DNA from: Massilia sp. Bi118
GTDB taxonomy: Bacteria > Pseudomonadota > Gammaproteobacteria > Burkholderiales > Burkholderiaceae_D
Assembly (NCBI RefSeq): GCF_918697865.1
Contig: NZ_CAKKMV010000008.1
Coordinates: 1 to 64,000, forward strand
DNA length: 64,000 nucleotides
Direction of reading: 5' to 3'
Of this stretch, positions 28,324 through 40,262 are shown in pieces (position 1 is the first letter of the stretch; each line of letters opens with the position of its first letter). The notes under the pieces were generated by a model that was not told the DNA's origin, made no database searches, and saw only the letters and a program-made list of their open reading frames with translations. The translations under genes were made by a program, and so were the position numbers.

Positions 28324-29337
28324 ATGCAACTCGATAATCGTGCACAAACCCTGCTGAAAGCCCTGGTCGAGCGCTACATCGCCGACGGCCAGCCTGTCGG
28401 CTCGCGCGCGCTGTCGAAGATTTCCGGCCTCGACCTGTCGCCGGCCACGATCCGTAACATCATGGCCGACCTCGAAGAAATGGGCTATGTCGCCAGCCCG
28501 CACACCTCGGCCGGCCGGATCCCGACGCCGCGCGGCTACCGCATCTTCGTGGATACGCTCCTCACCGTGCAGCAGATCGACGAGGGCGCCGTGGGCGCCG
28601 GCATGCGCCTGCCCGCGCACCAGCCGCAGAAGGTGATCGCGAACGCGGCCCAGATGCTGTCCTCGCTGTCGCAGTTCGCCGGCGTGGTGCAGAGCCCGCG
28701 GCGCGAATCGGCGTTCCAGCAGATCGAATTCCTGCGCCTGTCGGAAAAACGCATCCTGCTGGTGATCGTCGACCCGCGCGGCGACGTGCAAAACCGCCTG
28801 CTGCTGACCGACGTCGACTACAGCCCCTCCGAGCTGACCCAGTCGGCCAACTACCTGAACCAGAATTTCGCCGGCCTGTCCTTCGACCAGGTGCGTGCGC
28901 GCCTGACCGGGGAATTGCGTAAGCTGAGCGACGACATGGCGCGCCTGATGCAGTCCGCGGTGGATGCGGGCAGCGAAGCGCTGCAGGAAACCGACGACAT
29001 GATCATTTCGGGCGAGCGCAACCTGCTGTCGGTGGCCGATCTCTCGTCGAATATGAGCTCGCTGCGCCAGATGTTCGAGATGTTCGAGCAGAAGACCGGC
29101 CTGATGCAGCTGCTGGACGTCTCCAGCAAGGCCGGCGGCGTGCAGATCTTCATCGGCGGCGAATCCAAGCTGGTGCCGATGGACGAGATGAGCGTGGTCA
29201 CCGCACCCTACGAGGTGAACGGCAAGATCGTCGGCACCCTGGGCGTGATCGGCCCGACCCGCATGGCCTACGAGCGCGTGATTCCGATCGTGGATATCAC
29301 GGCCAAATTGCTCTCCAACGCGCTCAGCCACTCCTGA
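28324..29337 (+). CDS. hrcA: Heat-inducible transcription repressor HrcA
   Basis: This is a 337-residue protein. The winged-helix domain is in the first 90 residues: [39 protein letters not shown] and [23 protein letters not shown]-like and insert domains follow, ending [19 protein letters not shown]. HrcA represses chaperone genes by binding the CIRCE inverted repeat, with GroEL as co-factor. No CIRCE site or chaperone gene occurs in this window. The stop is followed at once by the 103-bp palindromic element. Confidence 0.96.
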   Translation: MQLDNRAQTLLKALVERYIADGQPVGSRALSKISGLDLSPATIRNIMADLEEMGYVASPHTSAGRIPTPRGYRIFVDTLLTVQQIDEGAVGAGMRLPAHQPQKVIANAAQMLSSLSQFAGVVQSPRRESAFQQIEFLRLSEKRILLVIVDPRGDVQNRLLLTDVDYSPSELTQSANYLNQNFAGLSFDQVRARLTGELRKLSDDMARLMQSAVDAGSEALQETDDMIISGERNLLSVADLSSNMSSLRQMFEMFEQKTGLMQLLDVSSKAGGVQIFIGGESKLVPMDEMSVVTAPYEVNGKIVGTLGVIGPTRMAYERVIPIVDITAKLLSNALSHS

Positions 29338-29440
29338 AGAGCGTCTCACAAAGCCTTCAGGACAAGGCGCATCGTCGAAGACAGTACGTTAGTACGGCGA
29401 GACGATGCAACGCAGCCATGAAGGCTTTTTGAGACGCTCT
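29338..29440. repeat. 103-bp nested palindromic element, copy 1
   Basis: Outer arms AGAGCGTCTC (29338-29347) and GAGACGCTCT (29431-29440) are fully complementary. A second stem pairs AAGCCTTCA with TGAAGGCTT. The 47-nt core (29367-29413) is itself a hairpin (GCATCGTC/GACGATGC). The core is 46/47 identical to the reverse complement of 56254-56300. It begins one base after the hrcA stop, so it may serve as a 3' end. Confidence 0.85.
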
Positions 29441-29531
29441 TTCCTGCGGTTTCTTACAGTTTCGGCGGTTCCGGCCCCCGGCTATAGTCGGTTCATTGCG
29501 CCTGTGCGCGCGTTTTCCGTCCAGGTGTGCC

Positions 29532-30398
29532 GTGATCCGATTCAAACGAACCCATATTCTCGCCGCCATCGTGCTGGCATGCTGCGCCGTTGCCCGCCCC
29601 GGCGCTTCGGCCCCGGAGGAGCGCATCGCCGTCGGCGCTTATCAGGTGCAGGCGGCGGAGCAGGGCAGCGGGCGCTATACCGTGATCTTCGAATCCGGCT
29701 TCGGCACCGGCCTGGAGTCCTGGCGCAAGGTTGCGCCGGAGGTGGCGAAATCGGCGCACGTCATGAGTTACTCGCGCGCCGGCCACGGCAGCTCCGACCC
29801 GCGTCCGGAACCGCGCAGCATCCTGGAAAGCAGCCGCGAGCTCGACCAGCTGGTGGCTGCTGCGGGCTTGACCCCGCCCTTCATCCTGGTCGGCCATTCC
29901 TATGGCGGCCTGCTGGCGCGCGCCTTCGCGCTGCGCCATCCGGAGCAGGTGGCCGGCATGGTGCTGGTCGACCCGGCCGACGAACGCTTCAATCCAGCCC
30001 TGCGCAGGCTCGATGCCGCGCGCGCGGCCGACGACGACCGCCAGTTCAACGCCCTCGTGCCGGCCAAGTTCAGAGCCGAGTACGATGCGCTGAAGCCGGT
30101 CCTCGACCAGGGTGCGCTGCCGCCGCCCTTGAACGGCAAGCTGCCGGACGTGCCGGTGGTCGTCCTGACCTCGGTGCAGCAGCTGGCCAGGCCGGAGTTC
30201 TTCCTGCAAAGCGTGGAGGCGGTGGCGGTCAAGCGCGACCTGCACGCCGATTTCCTGCGTCAGTTCAGCGAGGGCTCCCAGGTGCTGACCTTGAGGAGCG
30301 GCCATAACATCCAGCAGGAGGAGCCGGAACTGGTAATCGAGGCGGTAAGAAAGGTGATGGCCGCGGCCGATGGGCGCGCGGCGCAGAACAAGCTGTGA
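29532..30398 (+). CDS. Exported alpha/beta hydrolase
   Basis: This is a 288-residue protein. An N-terminal leader (RTHILAAIVLACCAVARPGASA) suggests export. The core shows VIFESGFGTGLESW (oxyanion region), SYSRAGHGSSDP and the nucleophile elbow PFILVGHSYGGLLA. The acidic residue is likely in VVLTSVQQL-D context and His in LRSGHNIQQEEP. Substrate is unknown. The GTG at 29532 was chosen because AGGTG lies just upstream and it opens the leader; an in-frame TTG 36 nt earlier is possible. Confidence 0.83.
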   Translation: MIRFKRTHILAAIVLACCAVARPGASAPEERIAVGAYQVQAAEQGSGRYTVIFESGFGTGLESWRKVAPEVAKSAHVMSYSRAGHGSSDPRPEPRSILESSRELDQLVAAAGLTPPFILVGHSYGGLLARAFALRHPEQVAGMVLVDPADERFNPALRRLDAARAADDDRQFNALVPAKFRAEYDALKPVLDQGALPPPLNGKLPDVPVVVLTSVQQLARPEFFLQSVEAVAVKRDLHADFLRQFSEGSQVLTLRSGHNIQQEEPELVIEAVRKVMAAADGRAAQNKL

Positions 30399-30421
30399 TC
30401 GAGCTGTGATGAGGCCGCTGC

Positions 30422-30853
30422 TTAGCGGTGGCGGTGCGGGCAGTCGGTCTTCTGGCAGTTGCCGTAGATGGCGAGGGCGTGCTCGGCGATCTTGAAGCCG
30501 CGTTCGAGGGCGATCTTTTGCTGGCGGCTTTCGATTTCTTCGTCGTAGAACTCCTCGACGTGGCCGCAGTCCAGGCAGACCAGGTGGTCGTGGTGCGAGC
30601 CGGCGTTGAGCTCGTAGATCGCCTTGCCGGTTTCAAAGTGGTTGCGGTTCAGGAGACCGGCCTGCTCGAACTGGGTCAGCACGCGGTAGACCGTCGCCAG
30701 GCCCACGTCCATATTCTCGTTCAGCAGGGTTTTATACACGTCTTCCGCCGTCAAATGCCGCACCGTACTGTTCTGGAAGATCTCCAGGATTTTCAGCCGC
30801 GGCAGTGTCGCTTTGAGGCCGCTGGCCTTCAGGTCGGTTGGGTTATTGCTCAT
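30422..30853 (-). CDS. fur: Ferric uptake regulator Fur
   Basis: This is a 143-residue metal-dependent repressor. The winged helix holds [13 protein letters not shown] and [20 protein letters not shown]. Metal sites are in the [16 protein letters not shown] region (His and Cys pair) and the C-terminal [11 protein letters not shown]. It represses iron-uptake genes when Fe(II) is plentiful. It is divergent from bamE, the fur-omlA arrangement known in many proteobacteria. I found no clear Fur box in the 100-nt divergent gap. Confidence 0.97.
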   Translation of the reverse strand: MSNNPTDLKASGLKATLPRLKILEIFQNSTVRHLTAEDVYKTLLNENMDVGLATVYRVLTQFEQAGLLNRNHFETGKAIYELNAGSHHDHLVCLDCGHVEEFYDEEIESRQQKIALERGFKIAEHALAIYGNCQKTDCPHRHR

Positions 30854-30953
30854 GTTTTGTTACTCTTAAATGGGCTGAGATGTGCGGAGTGCTTTATGAT
30901 ATAGCGTTTTACAGCTCCGCCCAATCAAAAGTCGTTCGATTTTAAGGTTAGAT

Positions 30954-31571
30954 ATGCGCGTCATGAATGCCGTTTTCCATCGTTCCCACGCCCGGGCCGC
31001 GCTCGTGGCCGGCCTTGCCGTCACGGCCATGGCGGTCTCCGGCTGCGCGTCCTGGCGCAACCAGACCAAGCCGGCGGCGCCGGTGAGCACCGCTCCGGAA
31101 GCGGTCGCCGCCGATGCCGACAAGGCCGCGGCAGCCGCGAATTCGGGCGCGCAGACCACCAAAGTCACCAAGCTGCAGAAATTCCTGTGGGTGTTCTCGC
31201 CCTATCGCCCGGACATCCAGCAGGGTAACTTCGTCTCGCAAGAGATGCTGGACCAGCTGAAAGTCGGCCAGAGCCGCGACCAGGTCAAGTTCATCCTCGG
31301 CACCCCGCTGCTGACCGACGCCTTCCACGCCGACCGCTGGGACTACCCGTTCTACCTCGCGCGCGGCAACGGCGAGCTGACCGCCAGCCGCGTTACCGTC
31401 TACTTCAAGGACAACCTGGTCGCCAAGATCGACGGCGGCAACCTGCCGAGCGAGCGTGAATACATCTCGCGCCTGATCGGCATCTCGAAATACGAGACCA
31501 AGACCGAGCAGGAGTCGCTGGAAGAGCTGAAGCGCAAGCGCGAAGACGCGGCCAAGCGCGGCGGGGAGTAA
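30954..31571 (+). CDS. bamE: Outer-membrane assembly lipoprotein BamE
   Basis: This is a 205-residue lipoprotein (SmpA/OmlA family). The lipobox is AVSGC-ASW after a 28-residue leader. The BamE fold follows: [40 protein letters not shown] and [12 protein letters not shown]. It is longer than the enterobacterial protein because of a C-terminal charged helix ([20 protein letters not shown]). It stabilises the BamA-BamD complex. It starts with AAGG upstream and runs into dapB with a 4-nt gap. Confidence 0.95.
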   Translation: MRVMNAVFHRSHARAALVAGLAVTAMAVSGCASWRNQTKPAAPVSTAPEAVAADADKAAAAANSGAQTTKVTKLQKFLWVFSPYRPDIQQGNFVSQEMLDQLKVGQSRDQVKFILGTPLLTDAFHADRWDYPFYLARGNGELTASRVTVYFKDNLVAKIDGGNLPSEREYISRLIGISKYETKTEQESLEELKRKREDAAKRGGE

Positions 31572-31575
31572 GCGC

Positions 31576-32394
31576 ATGACCCAGCTGAACATTGCCGTCG
31601 CCGGCGCCAGCGGCCGCATGGGCCGCATGCTGATCGAGACCATCGGCGCCGCCGGTGACGCGACCCTGGCCGGCGCCCTCGACCGCGAAGGCAATCCCTT
31701 CATCGGCTCGGACGCCGGCGCCTTCTCGGGCCAGCTGACCGGCGTGACGATCCGCTCGAGCCTGGCCGAGGGCCTGGCCGGCGCCCAGTACCTGATCGAC
31801 TTCACCCGTCCGGAAGGCACGCTGGAGCACCTGGCTTACTGCGCCGAGCACGGCATCAAGATGATCATCGGAACCACCGGCTTCGACGAAGCCGGCAAGG
31901 CCGCGATCCGCGCCGCCGCCGAAAAGACCGCGATCGTGTTCGCCCCGAACATGAGCATCGGCGTGAACGTCACCCTGAAGCTGCTGGAAATGGCGGCGAA
32001 GAACTTCTCGGAAGGCTATGACATCGAGATCGTCGAAGCCCACCATCGCCACAAGGTCGACGCCCCCTCCGGCACCGCGCTGAAGATGGGCGAAGTGATC
32101 GCCGACGCCCTGGGACGCGATTTGAATGCGTGCGCCGTCTACGGCCGCGAAGGCGTGACCGGCGAGCGCGACCCCTCGACCATCGGCTTTGCCACCGTGC
32201 GCGGCGGCGACATCGTCGGCGACCACACCGTGCTGTTCGCCGGCATCGGCGAGCGCATTGAGATCAGCCACAAGTCGAGCAGCCGCGTGAGCTACGCCCA
32301 GGGTGCGCTGCGCGCTGCGCGCTTCCTGGCCGACAAGCAGACCGGCTTGTACGACATGCAGGATGTACTCGGCCTGAACGCGCTGAAGGCTTAA
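31576..32394 (+). CDS. dapB: 4-hydroxy-tetrahydrodipicolinate reductase DapB
   Basis: This is a 272-residue enzyme of lysine/diaminopimelate synthesis. The NAD(P)-binding start is [28 protein letters not shown] and the catalytic [18 protein letters not shown] with [16 protein letters not shown] are diagnostic. It reduces HTPA to tetrahydrodipicolinate. It follows bamE closely and is probably co-transcribed; a palindromic repeat follows. Confidence 0.97.
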   Translation: MTQLNIAVAGASGRMGRMLIETIGAAGDATLAGALDREGNPFIGSDAGAFSGQLTGVTIRSSLAEGLAGAQYLIDFTRPEGTLEHLAYCAEHGIKMIIGTTGFDEAGKAAIRAAAEKTAIVFAPNMSIGVNVTLKLLEMAAKNFSEGYDIEIVEAHHRHKVDAPSGTALKMGEVIADALGRDLNACAVYGREGVTGERDPSTIGFATVRGGDIVGDHTVLFAGIGERIEISHKSSSRVSYAQGALRAARFLADKQTGLYDMQDVLGLNALKA

Positions 32395-32453
32395 AGCCGA
32401 ACTGTACGGCTTTGCCGGCGGACTGCTGGCATACTGGCCACATCACTAAAAAC

Positions 32454-32531
32454 CGTCATTCCCGCGCAGGCGGGAATCCAAGTTCGTAGCTAAGCCGCGA
32501 AACTTGGGTTCCCGCCTGCGCGGGAACGACG
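32454..32531. repeat. dRS3-like long palindromic repeat
   Basis: CGTCATTCCCGCGCAGGCGG...AATCCAAGTT faces AACTTGGGTTCCCGCC...GGGAACGACG. Each arm is about 31 nt and contains its own small hairpin. It lies between dapB and the barstar gene. Confidence 0.9.
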
Positions 32532-32549
32532 ATGAATCGGAGAATCCAT

Positions 32550-32876
32550 ATGGCCACCGTCGAACTGAACGGCGCCGCAATCGTCGACACCGAAAGTTTT
32601 CACGCCGAGAGCCAGCGCGCCTTCGGCTTTCCGGATTCCTATCCGCACACCATGGATTCCTGGGTCGACTGCCTCAGCTACCTGCGCGACGAGGACGGCA
32701 TGAGCAGCATCCGCCTCGGCCCGGACGAGACCCTGCACATCGTCGTGCTGCATTCCGACGCCATGCGCGAGCGCGCCGAGGACGTGCTGGAGGAAATGGC
32801 CTTCTGCATCATCGGCATCAACGAGCGCTATGAGGACTACGGCGAAAAGCCGGCGCTGGAGTTGGAGCTCCGCTAG
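32550..32876 (+). CDS. Barstar-family protein (orphan ribonuclease inhibitor)
   Basis: This is a 108-residue acidic protein. The barstar-like core is FHAESQRAFGFPDSYPHTMD followed by SWVDCLSYLRDEDGM, and the C-terminus is AFCIIGINERYEDYGEKPAL. Barstars bind and block barnase-type ribonucleases. No barnase gene lies nearby, so the target is unknown; it may be a toxin-immunity orphan or a housekeeping homologue. The ATG at 32550 has GGAG upstream and was chosen over an ATG 18 nt earlier. Confidence 0.8.
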   Translation: MATVELNGAAIVDTESFHAESQRAFGFPDSYPHTMDSWVDCLSYLRDEDGMSSIRLGPDETLHIVVLHSDAMRERAEDVLEEMAFCIIGINERYEDYGEKPALELELR

Positions 32877-32884
32877 ACGAATGA

Positions 32885-35590
<2,706 letters not shown>

Positions 35591-35593
35591 CCG

Positions 35594-36112
35594 ATGCGCG
35601 CCCATTCCAAGAAGTTGGTGGTGCGCGCCGTCGCGGCCCTGCTGGTGGCAGGGTCGCTGGCGGGTTGCGGTTTCCAGTTGCGCGGCTCGAACGGCAGCTA
35701 CACGATGCCCTTCCACAGCCTGTACCTGACCTTCCCGGACACCTCGCCGCTCGGCACTGAGCTCAAGCGCAACCTGCGCGCGGGCGACGTGAGCATCGCC
35801 GACAAGCCGGCCGACGCCGAGGCGCAGTTCGTGGTGCTGAGCGAAAGCCGCGGCAAATCGATCCTGTCGCTGAACAGCCTGGGCCGCGTGCGCGAATACC
35901 TGCTGACCTATACGCTGACCTTCACGGTCCGCGACAGCAAGGGCGTCGAGCTGCTGCCGGCCACCGAGATCACGCTGCGCCGGAACATGGCCTTCGACGA
36001 GACCCAGGTGCTGGCCAAGGAATCCGAGGAAGCGCTGCTGTACCGCGACATGTCGGCCGACCTGGTGCAGCAGATCATGCGCCGTCTGGCTGCCCTGCGT
36101 CCGGCCAAATAA
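35594..36112 (+). CDS. lptE: LPS-assembly lipoprotein LptE
   Basis: This is a 172-residue lipoprotein. The lipobox LAGC-GFQLRG is the LptE signature; ADKPADAEAQFVVLSESRGK and VREYLLTYTLTFTVRDSKG are conserved. LptE plugs the LptD barrel. It lies 3 nt after leuS and 10 nt before holA, the standard leuS-lptE-holA order. Confidence 0.96.
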   Translation: MRAHSKKLVVRAVAALLVAGSLAGCGFQLRGSNGSYTMPFHSLYLTFPDTSPLGTELKRNLRAGDVSIADKPADAEAQFVVLSESRGKSILSLNSLGRVREYLLTYTLTFTVRDSKGVELLPATEITLRRNMAFDETQVLAKESEEALLYRDMSADLVQQIMRRLAALRPAK

Positions 36113-36122
36113 GGAAAAGATT

Positions 36123-37136
36123 ATGCAGTTGCGGCCTGAGGCGCTCGACGGGCAGCTCGCCAAGGGGCTGGCGCCCCTGTACGTGATTACCAGCGACGAA
36201 CACCTGCTGGCGCTGGAGGCGGCGGACAAGATCCGCCGCGCCGCCCGTGCGCAGGGCTATTCCGAGCGCGACGTGCTCACCGTCGAGCGCAGCTTCAAAT
36301 GGGGCGAGCTGCTGGCCGCGAACCAGGCGATGTCGCTGTTCGGCGACAAGAAGCTGATCGAGCTGCGCATCCCCGGCGGCAAGCCCGGCAAGGACGGCAG
36401 CGCCGCCCTGCAGAGCTACGCGAAAGACCTCAACCCGGACAACCTGACGCTCATTACGCTGCCGAAGCTGGACTGGCAGACGGCCAAGGCGGCCTGGGTG
36501 GGCAGCCTGCAGCAGGCCGCGGTCTACGTCGAGATCCCGAATATCGAACGCCCCGCATTGCCGGCCTGGATCGGCATGCGTTTGTCGAGCCAGCAGCAGA
36601 GCGCGGACCGCCAGAGCCTGGACTTCATCGCCGATCGCGTCGAAGGCAACCTGCTGGCCGCGCACCAGGAAATCCAGAAGCTGGGCCTGTTGTACGAGCC
36701 GGGCAAGCTGACGTTCGAGCAGGTGCAGGACGCCGTGCTGAACGTGGCGCGCTACGACGTGTTCAAGCTGTCGGAAGCCATGCTGGCCGGCGACCCGGCG
36801 CGCCTGGTGCGCATGCTCGAGGGCCTGAAAGGCGAGGGCGAGGCGCTGCCGCTGGTCTTGTGGGCGGTCAGTGAAGAAATCCGCACGCTGCTAAAATTGA
36901 AATCCGGGATGGCGCAGGGACGCCCGCTGGGCGCGCTGCTGAAGGAATACCGGATCTGGGGCCCGCGCGAGCGCATGATGGAACCGGCGCTGCGCCGCGT
37001 TTCATTGCCGACCCTGGAAGCGGCCATGCAGGAAGCGGCCCAGGTCGACCGCATGGTAAAGGGTCTGCGCGCGAAGCAGTTCGCGGGCGATGCCTGGGAT
37101 GCGATGCTGCAGCTGGCTTTAAGAGTGGCTTCATAA
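36123..37136 (+). CDS. holA: DNA polymerase III delta subunit HolA
   Basis: This is a 337-residue clamp-loader subunit that opens the beta clamp. [20 protein letters not shown] begins the AAA+-like domain; [20 protein letters not shown] and [20 protein letters not shown] are conserved, and [19 protein letters not shown] leads into the collar domain. Length is typical. AAGGAAAAG precedes the ATG. Confidence 0.96.
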   Translation: MQLRPEALDGQLAKGLAPLYVITSDEHLLALEAADKIRRAARAQGYSERDVLTVERSFKWGELLAANQAMSLFGDKKLIELRIPGGKPGKDGSAALQSYAKDLNPDNLTLITLPKLDWQTAKAAWVGSLQQAAVYVEIPNIERPALPAWIGMRLSSQQQSADRQSLDFIADRVEGNLLAAHQEIQKLGLLYEPGKLTFEQVQDAVLNVARYDVFKLSEAMLAGDPARLVRMLEGLKGEGEALPLVLWAVSEEIRTLLKLKSGMAQGRPLGALLKEYRIWGPRERMMEPALRRVSLPTLEAAMQEAAQVDRMVKGLRAKQFAGDAWDAMLQLALRVAS

Positions 37137-37149
37137 CGGACGACGCATC

Positions 37150-38415
37150 ATGAACATCACGGAATACATGCAAACCATCGGCCGCCAGGCCCGCGCGGCC
37201 TCGCGCGCGATGGCACGCGCCGACAGCGCCACCCGCAACCGCGCGTTGCTCCTGATCGCCGAGGCCATCGAACGCGACGCCGGCACGCTGCGCGACGCAA
37301 ACGCACGCGACATGGAAGCGGCCGCCGCCGCCGGCCTGGAGCCGGCCATGCTGGACCGGCTGGCCTTATCAAGCAAAGCGATCGCCACCATGGTCGAGGG
37401 CCTGCGCCAGATCGTCGCGCTGCCCGACCCGATCGGCGAAATCTCGAACATGAAGTTCCGTCCAAGCGGCATCCAGGTCGGCCAGATGCGCGTGCCGCTG
37501 GGCGTCATCGGCATCATCTACGAGGCGCGCCCGAACGTGACGGTCGATGCGGCCGGCCTGTGCATCAAGAGCGGCAACGCCGCCATCCTGCGCGGCGGCT
37601 CGGAAGCCATCCACTGCAACCGCGCGCTGGCCGCGCTGGTGGCGGAGGGACTGCGCGGCGCCGGCCTGCCGGAGCAGGGCGTGCAGGTGGTCGAGACCAC
37701 CGACCGCGCCGCCGTCGGCGCCCTCAGCACGATGCCGGAATACGTGGACGTGATCGTGCCGCGCGGCGGCAAGGGCCTGATCGCGCGCCTGATGCAGGAA
37801 GCGACGGTCCCGATGATCAAGCACCTGGACGGCATCTGCCACGTCTACATCGACGCGAAAGCCGATATCGCCAAGGCGCTGCCGATCGCGATGAACGCCA
37901 AGACCCACCGCTACGGTACCTGCAACACCATGGAGACCCTGCTGGTGGCGCGCGCGATTGCACCCACCGTGCTGCCGCAGCTGGCCGCGCTGTACGCGAC
38001 CAGGGAAGTCGAGCTGCGCGCCGACCCGGAAGCGTTCGGCATCCTGCAGGGTTATCCGCATCTGAGCGCGGCGACCATCGATGACTGGAGCACCGAATAC
38101 CTGGCGCCGATCCTGGCGGTGAAGATCGTCGCGGACATCGACGAGGCGATCGAGCATATCAACCAGTACTCGTCGAAGCACACCGAAGCCATCGTCACCG
38201 AAGACTACACCGACGCCATGCGCTTCCTGCGCGAAGTCGATTCGGCCTCGGTGATGGTGAATGCGTCGACGCGCTTTGCCGACGGCTTCGAGTACGGCCT
38301 GGGCGCCGAGATCGGGATCTCGAACGACAAGCTGCATGCGCGCGGGCCGGTGGGGCTGGAGGGATTGACCTCGCTGAAGTACATCGTGTTCGGGCACGGA
38401 GAAGTTCGAAATTAA
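37150..38415 (+). CDS. proA: Gamma-glutamyl phosphate reductase ProA
   Basis: This is a 421-residue enzyme of proline synthesis that reduces glutamyl-5-phosphate with NADPH. Signatures are [37 protein letters not shown] and the catalytic-Cys segment [35 protein letters not shown] ends the core. It follows holA by 13 nt. The stop codon abuts a 43-bp palindrome. No proB is present here. Confidence 0.97.
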   Translation: MNITEYMQTIGRQARAASRAMARADSATRNRALLLIAEAIERDAGTLRDANARDMEAAAAAGLEPAMLDRLALSSKAIATMVEGLRQIVALPDPIGEISNMKFRPSGIQVGQMRVPLGVIGIIYEARPNVTVDAAGLCIKSGNAAILRGGSEAIHCNRALAALVAEGLRGAGLPEQGVQVVETTDRAAVGALSTMPEYVDVIVPRGGKGLIARLMQEATVPMIKHLDGICHVYIDAKADIAKALPIAMNAKTHRYGTCNTMETLLVARAIAPTVLPQLAALYATREVELRADPEAFGILQGYPHLSAATIDDWSTEYLAPILAVKIVADIDEAIEHINQYSSKHTEAIVTEDYTDAMRFLREVDSASVMVNASTRFADGFEYGLGAEIGISNDKLHARGPVGLEGLTSLKYIVFGHGEVRN

Positions 38416-38458
38416 TCGGGGTCAGAGCCCGGTTTTCTCGGTTGGGCTCTGACCCCGA
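38416..38458. repeat. 43-bp palindrome with GGGGTCAGAGCCC arms
   Basis: Perfect 15-bp arms, TCGGGGTCAGAGCCC (38416-38430) and GGGCTCTGACCCCGA (38444-38458), flank a 13-nt loop that includes TTTTC. It begins one base after the proA stop. It could terminate transcription or be a dispersed repeat; only one copy is in the window. Confidence 0.75.
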
Positions 38459-38475
38459 CTGACTATAAGGATAAA

Positions 38476-38889
38476 ATGTACCTCTGGATCAAAGCCTTCC
38501 ACATCGTCTTCATCGCCTCCTGGTTCGCCGGCCTCTTTTACCTGCCGCGCATCTTCGTGAACCTGGCCCAGGAAGCCAATCCCGCCTCCTTGGCCCGCCT
38601 GCTGGGCATGGGCCGCCGCCTGTACCGCTTCACCACGATGCTGATGATTCCGGCCCTGCTGCTGGGCCTCTGGTTATGGCTGGGTTTCGGCATCAAGGGC
38701 GGCTGGCTGCATGCGAAGCTGGCGCTTGTGATCCTCGTGATCGGCTACCATCACGCCTGCGGATCGCTGCTGAAAAAGTTCGAGCGCGGCGCGAATACGC
38801 GCAGTCACAAGTGGTTCCGCGTGTTCAATGAAGTACCGGTTTTGCTGCTGATCGCGATCGTGATTCTGGTGGTGGTAAAGCCTTTCTAA
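38476..38889 (+). CDS. HemJ-like / CopD-family membrane protein
   Basis: This is a 137-residue membrane protein with four hydrophobic segments. Motifs MYLWIKAFHIVFIASWFAGL, FYLPRIFVN and the C-terminal RVFNEVPVLLLIAIVILVVV with KPF match HemJ (protoporphyrinogen IX oxidase, UPF0093). The conserved His in KAFHI and the Arg in YLPR are kept. HemJ oxidises protoporphyrinogen to protoporphyrin in bacteria lacking HemG/HemY. The assignment is by family likeness; no other haem genes are adjacent. AAGGAT precedes the ATG. Confidence 0.85.
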   Translation: MYLWIKAFHIVFIASWFAGLFYLPRIFVNLAQEANPASLARLLGMGRRLYRFTTMLMIPALLLGLWLWLGFGIKGGWLHAKLALVILVIGYHHACGSLLKKFERGANTRSHKWFRVFNEVPVLLLIAIVILVVVKPF

Positions 38890-38904
38890 GCACGACCGTT
38901 CGAA

Positions 38905-38981
38905 CGTCATTCCCGCGCAGGCGGGAATCCAAGTTACAGGTAGATCGCAAAACTTGGATTCCCGCCTGCGCGGGAATGACG
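38905..38981. repeat. dRS3-like long palindromic repeat, best-preserved copy
   Basis: CGTCATTCCCGCGCAGGCGG opens it and CGGGAATGACG closes it. The two 31-nt arms (ending AATCCAAGTT and starting AACTTGGATT) are exactly complementary around a 15-nt centre. It is the cleanest example of the family in this window. Confidence 0.92.
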
Positions 38982-39035
38982 TTTACGAGCCAACAAAAGA
39001 ATTGATTTTTTAACTACGGATAAAGGGTTCCCCTG

Positions 39036-40259
39036 ATGGCCTCATACTTTTGCCCCTGCCCACGCGGCATGGAAGCGGCGCTTGCCGAAGAACTGGCGGA
39101 AATCGCCCAAACCACCAACAGCCCCACGCTGAAGGTCCACAACCAGGTCCCCGGCGGCGTGCACGCCTCCGGCACCATGCAGGACGCCTACCGCATCAAC
39201 CTGCATTCGCGTATCGCTTCGCGCGTGCTGATGCGCATGGCGAACAAGACCTACACCAACGAGAACGACATCTACGACCTGGTGCTCGAGCAGCCCTGGG
39301 AAGACTGGTTCGACGTCGACCACACGATCCGCGTCGACATCACGGCCGTGAAATCGCCGCTGAAGAGCCTCGAGTTCACGACCCTGAAGATCAAGGACGC
39401 CGTCTGCGACCGCTTCCGCGACCAGTTCGGCAAGCGCCCGTCGGTCAACACGCGCGAGCCGGACATGCGCATCCTCGGCTTCCTCGACCAGCGCAACTTC
39501 ACGGTTTACCTCGACACCTCCGGCGAGGCGCTGTTCAAGCGCGGCTGGCGTGAAGAGACCGGCGACGCGCCGCTGCGCGAGAACCTGGCCGCCGGCCTGC
39601 TGCGCGTGTCGGGCTGGAAGCCGGGCGTGCCGCTGTTCGATCCAATGTGCGGTTCGGGCACCATCCTGATCGAAGCGGCCCAGATGGTGCAGGGCATTCC
39701 GCCCGGTGCGCGCCGCCGCTTCGCCTTCGAAAAATTCAAGAACTTCGAGCGCGCGGCCTGGCAGGACATGAAGACGGCGATCAAGCCGAACCCGCTGCCG
39801 CTTGAACCGACCATCTTCGGCTCCGACATCTCGGGCGACATGGTGGCGATGACCCGTCATAACCTCAAGATTGCCGGCGTGATGTTCGAGGTCCCGCTCA
39901 AGCAGATCGAGGCGCAGCAGGTGCAGCCGCCTACCAGCCAGCCGGGCATCCTGCTGACCAACCCGCCCTACGGCGAGCGTATCGGTGTGCGCGGCGACTC
40001 CACCATCCCGGCAGACGAAATGGCGGTCGGCTTCTACCAGGACCTCTCCAGCACCCTGAAGCAGCGCTTCGCCGGCTGGACCGTGTACCTGTTCACCGCC
40101 GACCTCTCGCTGCCGAAGATGCTGCGCCTGAAGGAATCGCGCAAGACCCCGTTCTTCAACGGCGCGCTGGAATGCCGCCTGTTCCGCTTCGACATGGTCG
40201 CCGGCTTCAACCGCAGAGACGCGGCGAAGCCCGATGCGGCCAAGTCCCAACCCGAGTAA
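39036..40259 (+). CDS. THUMP-domain class I RNA methyltransferase (RlmL N-domain type)
   Basis: This is a 407-residue protein. It opens ASYFCPCPRGMEAALAEELA; a THUMP RNA-binding domain covers about residues 45-155; the methylase has DPMCGSGTILIEAAQM and the catalytic NPPYGERIGV. It resembles the N-terminal half of E. coli RlmL, which makes m2G2445 in 23S rRNA. The RlmK half is absent, as is usual outside gamma-proteobacteria. The target is inferred from the family. AAGGG lies upstream of the start. Confidence 0.92.
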   Translation: MASYFCPCPRGMEAALAEELAEIAQTTNSPTLKVHNQVPGGVHASGTMQDAYRINLHSRIASRVLMRMANKTYTNENDIYDLVLEQPWEDWFDVDHTIRVDITAVKSPLKSLEFTTLKIKDAVCDRFRDQFGKRPSVNTREPDMRILGFLDQRNFTVYLDTSGEALFKRGWREETGDAPLRENLAAGLLRVSGWKPGVPLFDPMCGSGTILIEAAQMVQGIPPGARRRFAFEKFKNFERAAWQDMKTAIKPNPLPLEPTIFGSDISGDMVAMTRHNLKIAGVMFEVPLKQIEAQQVQPPTSQPGILLTNPPYGERIGVRGDSTIPADEMAVGFYQDLSSTLKQRFAGWTVYLFTADLSLPKMLRLKESRKTPFFNGALECRLFRFDMVAGFNRRDAAKPDAAKSQPE

Positions 40260-40262
40260 ACG

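Noticed and set aside
30854..30953. Fur box in the fur-bamE intergenic region
   Set aside because: No 19-bp GATAAT-type palindrome is visible; TATGAT at 30895-30900 may be a -10 element only.
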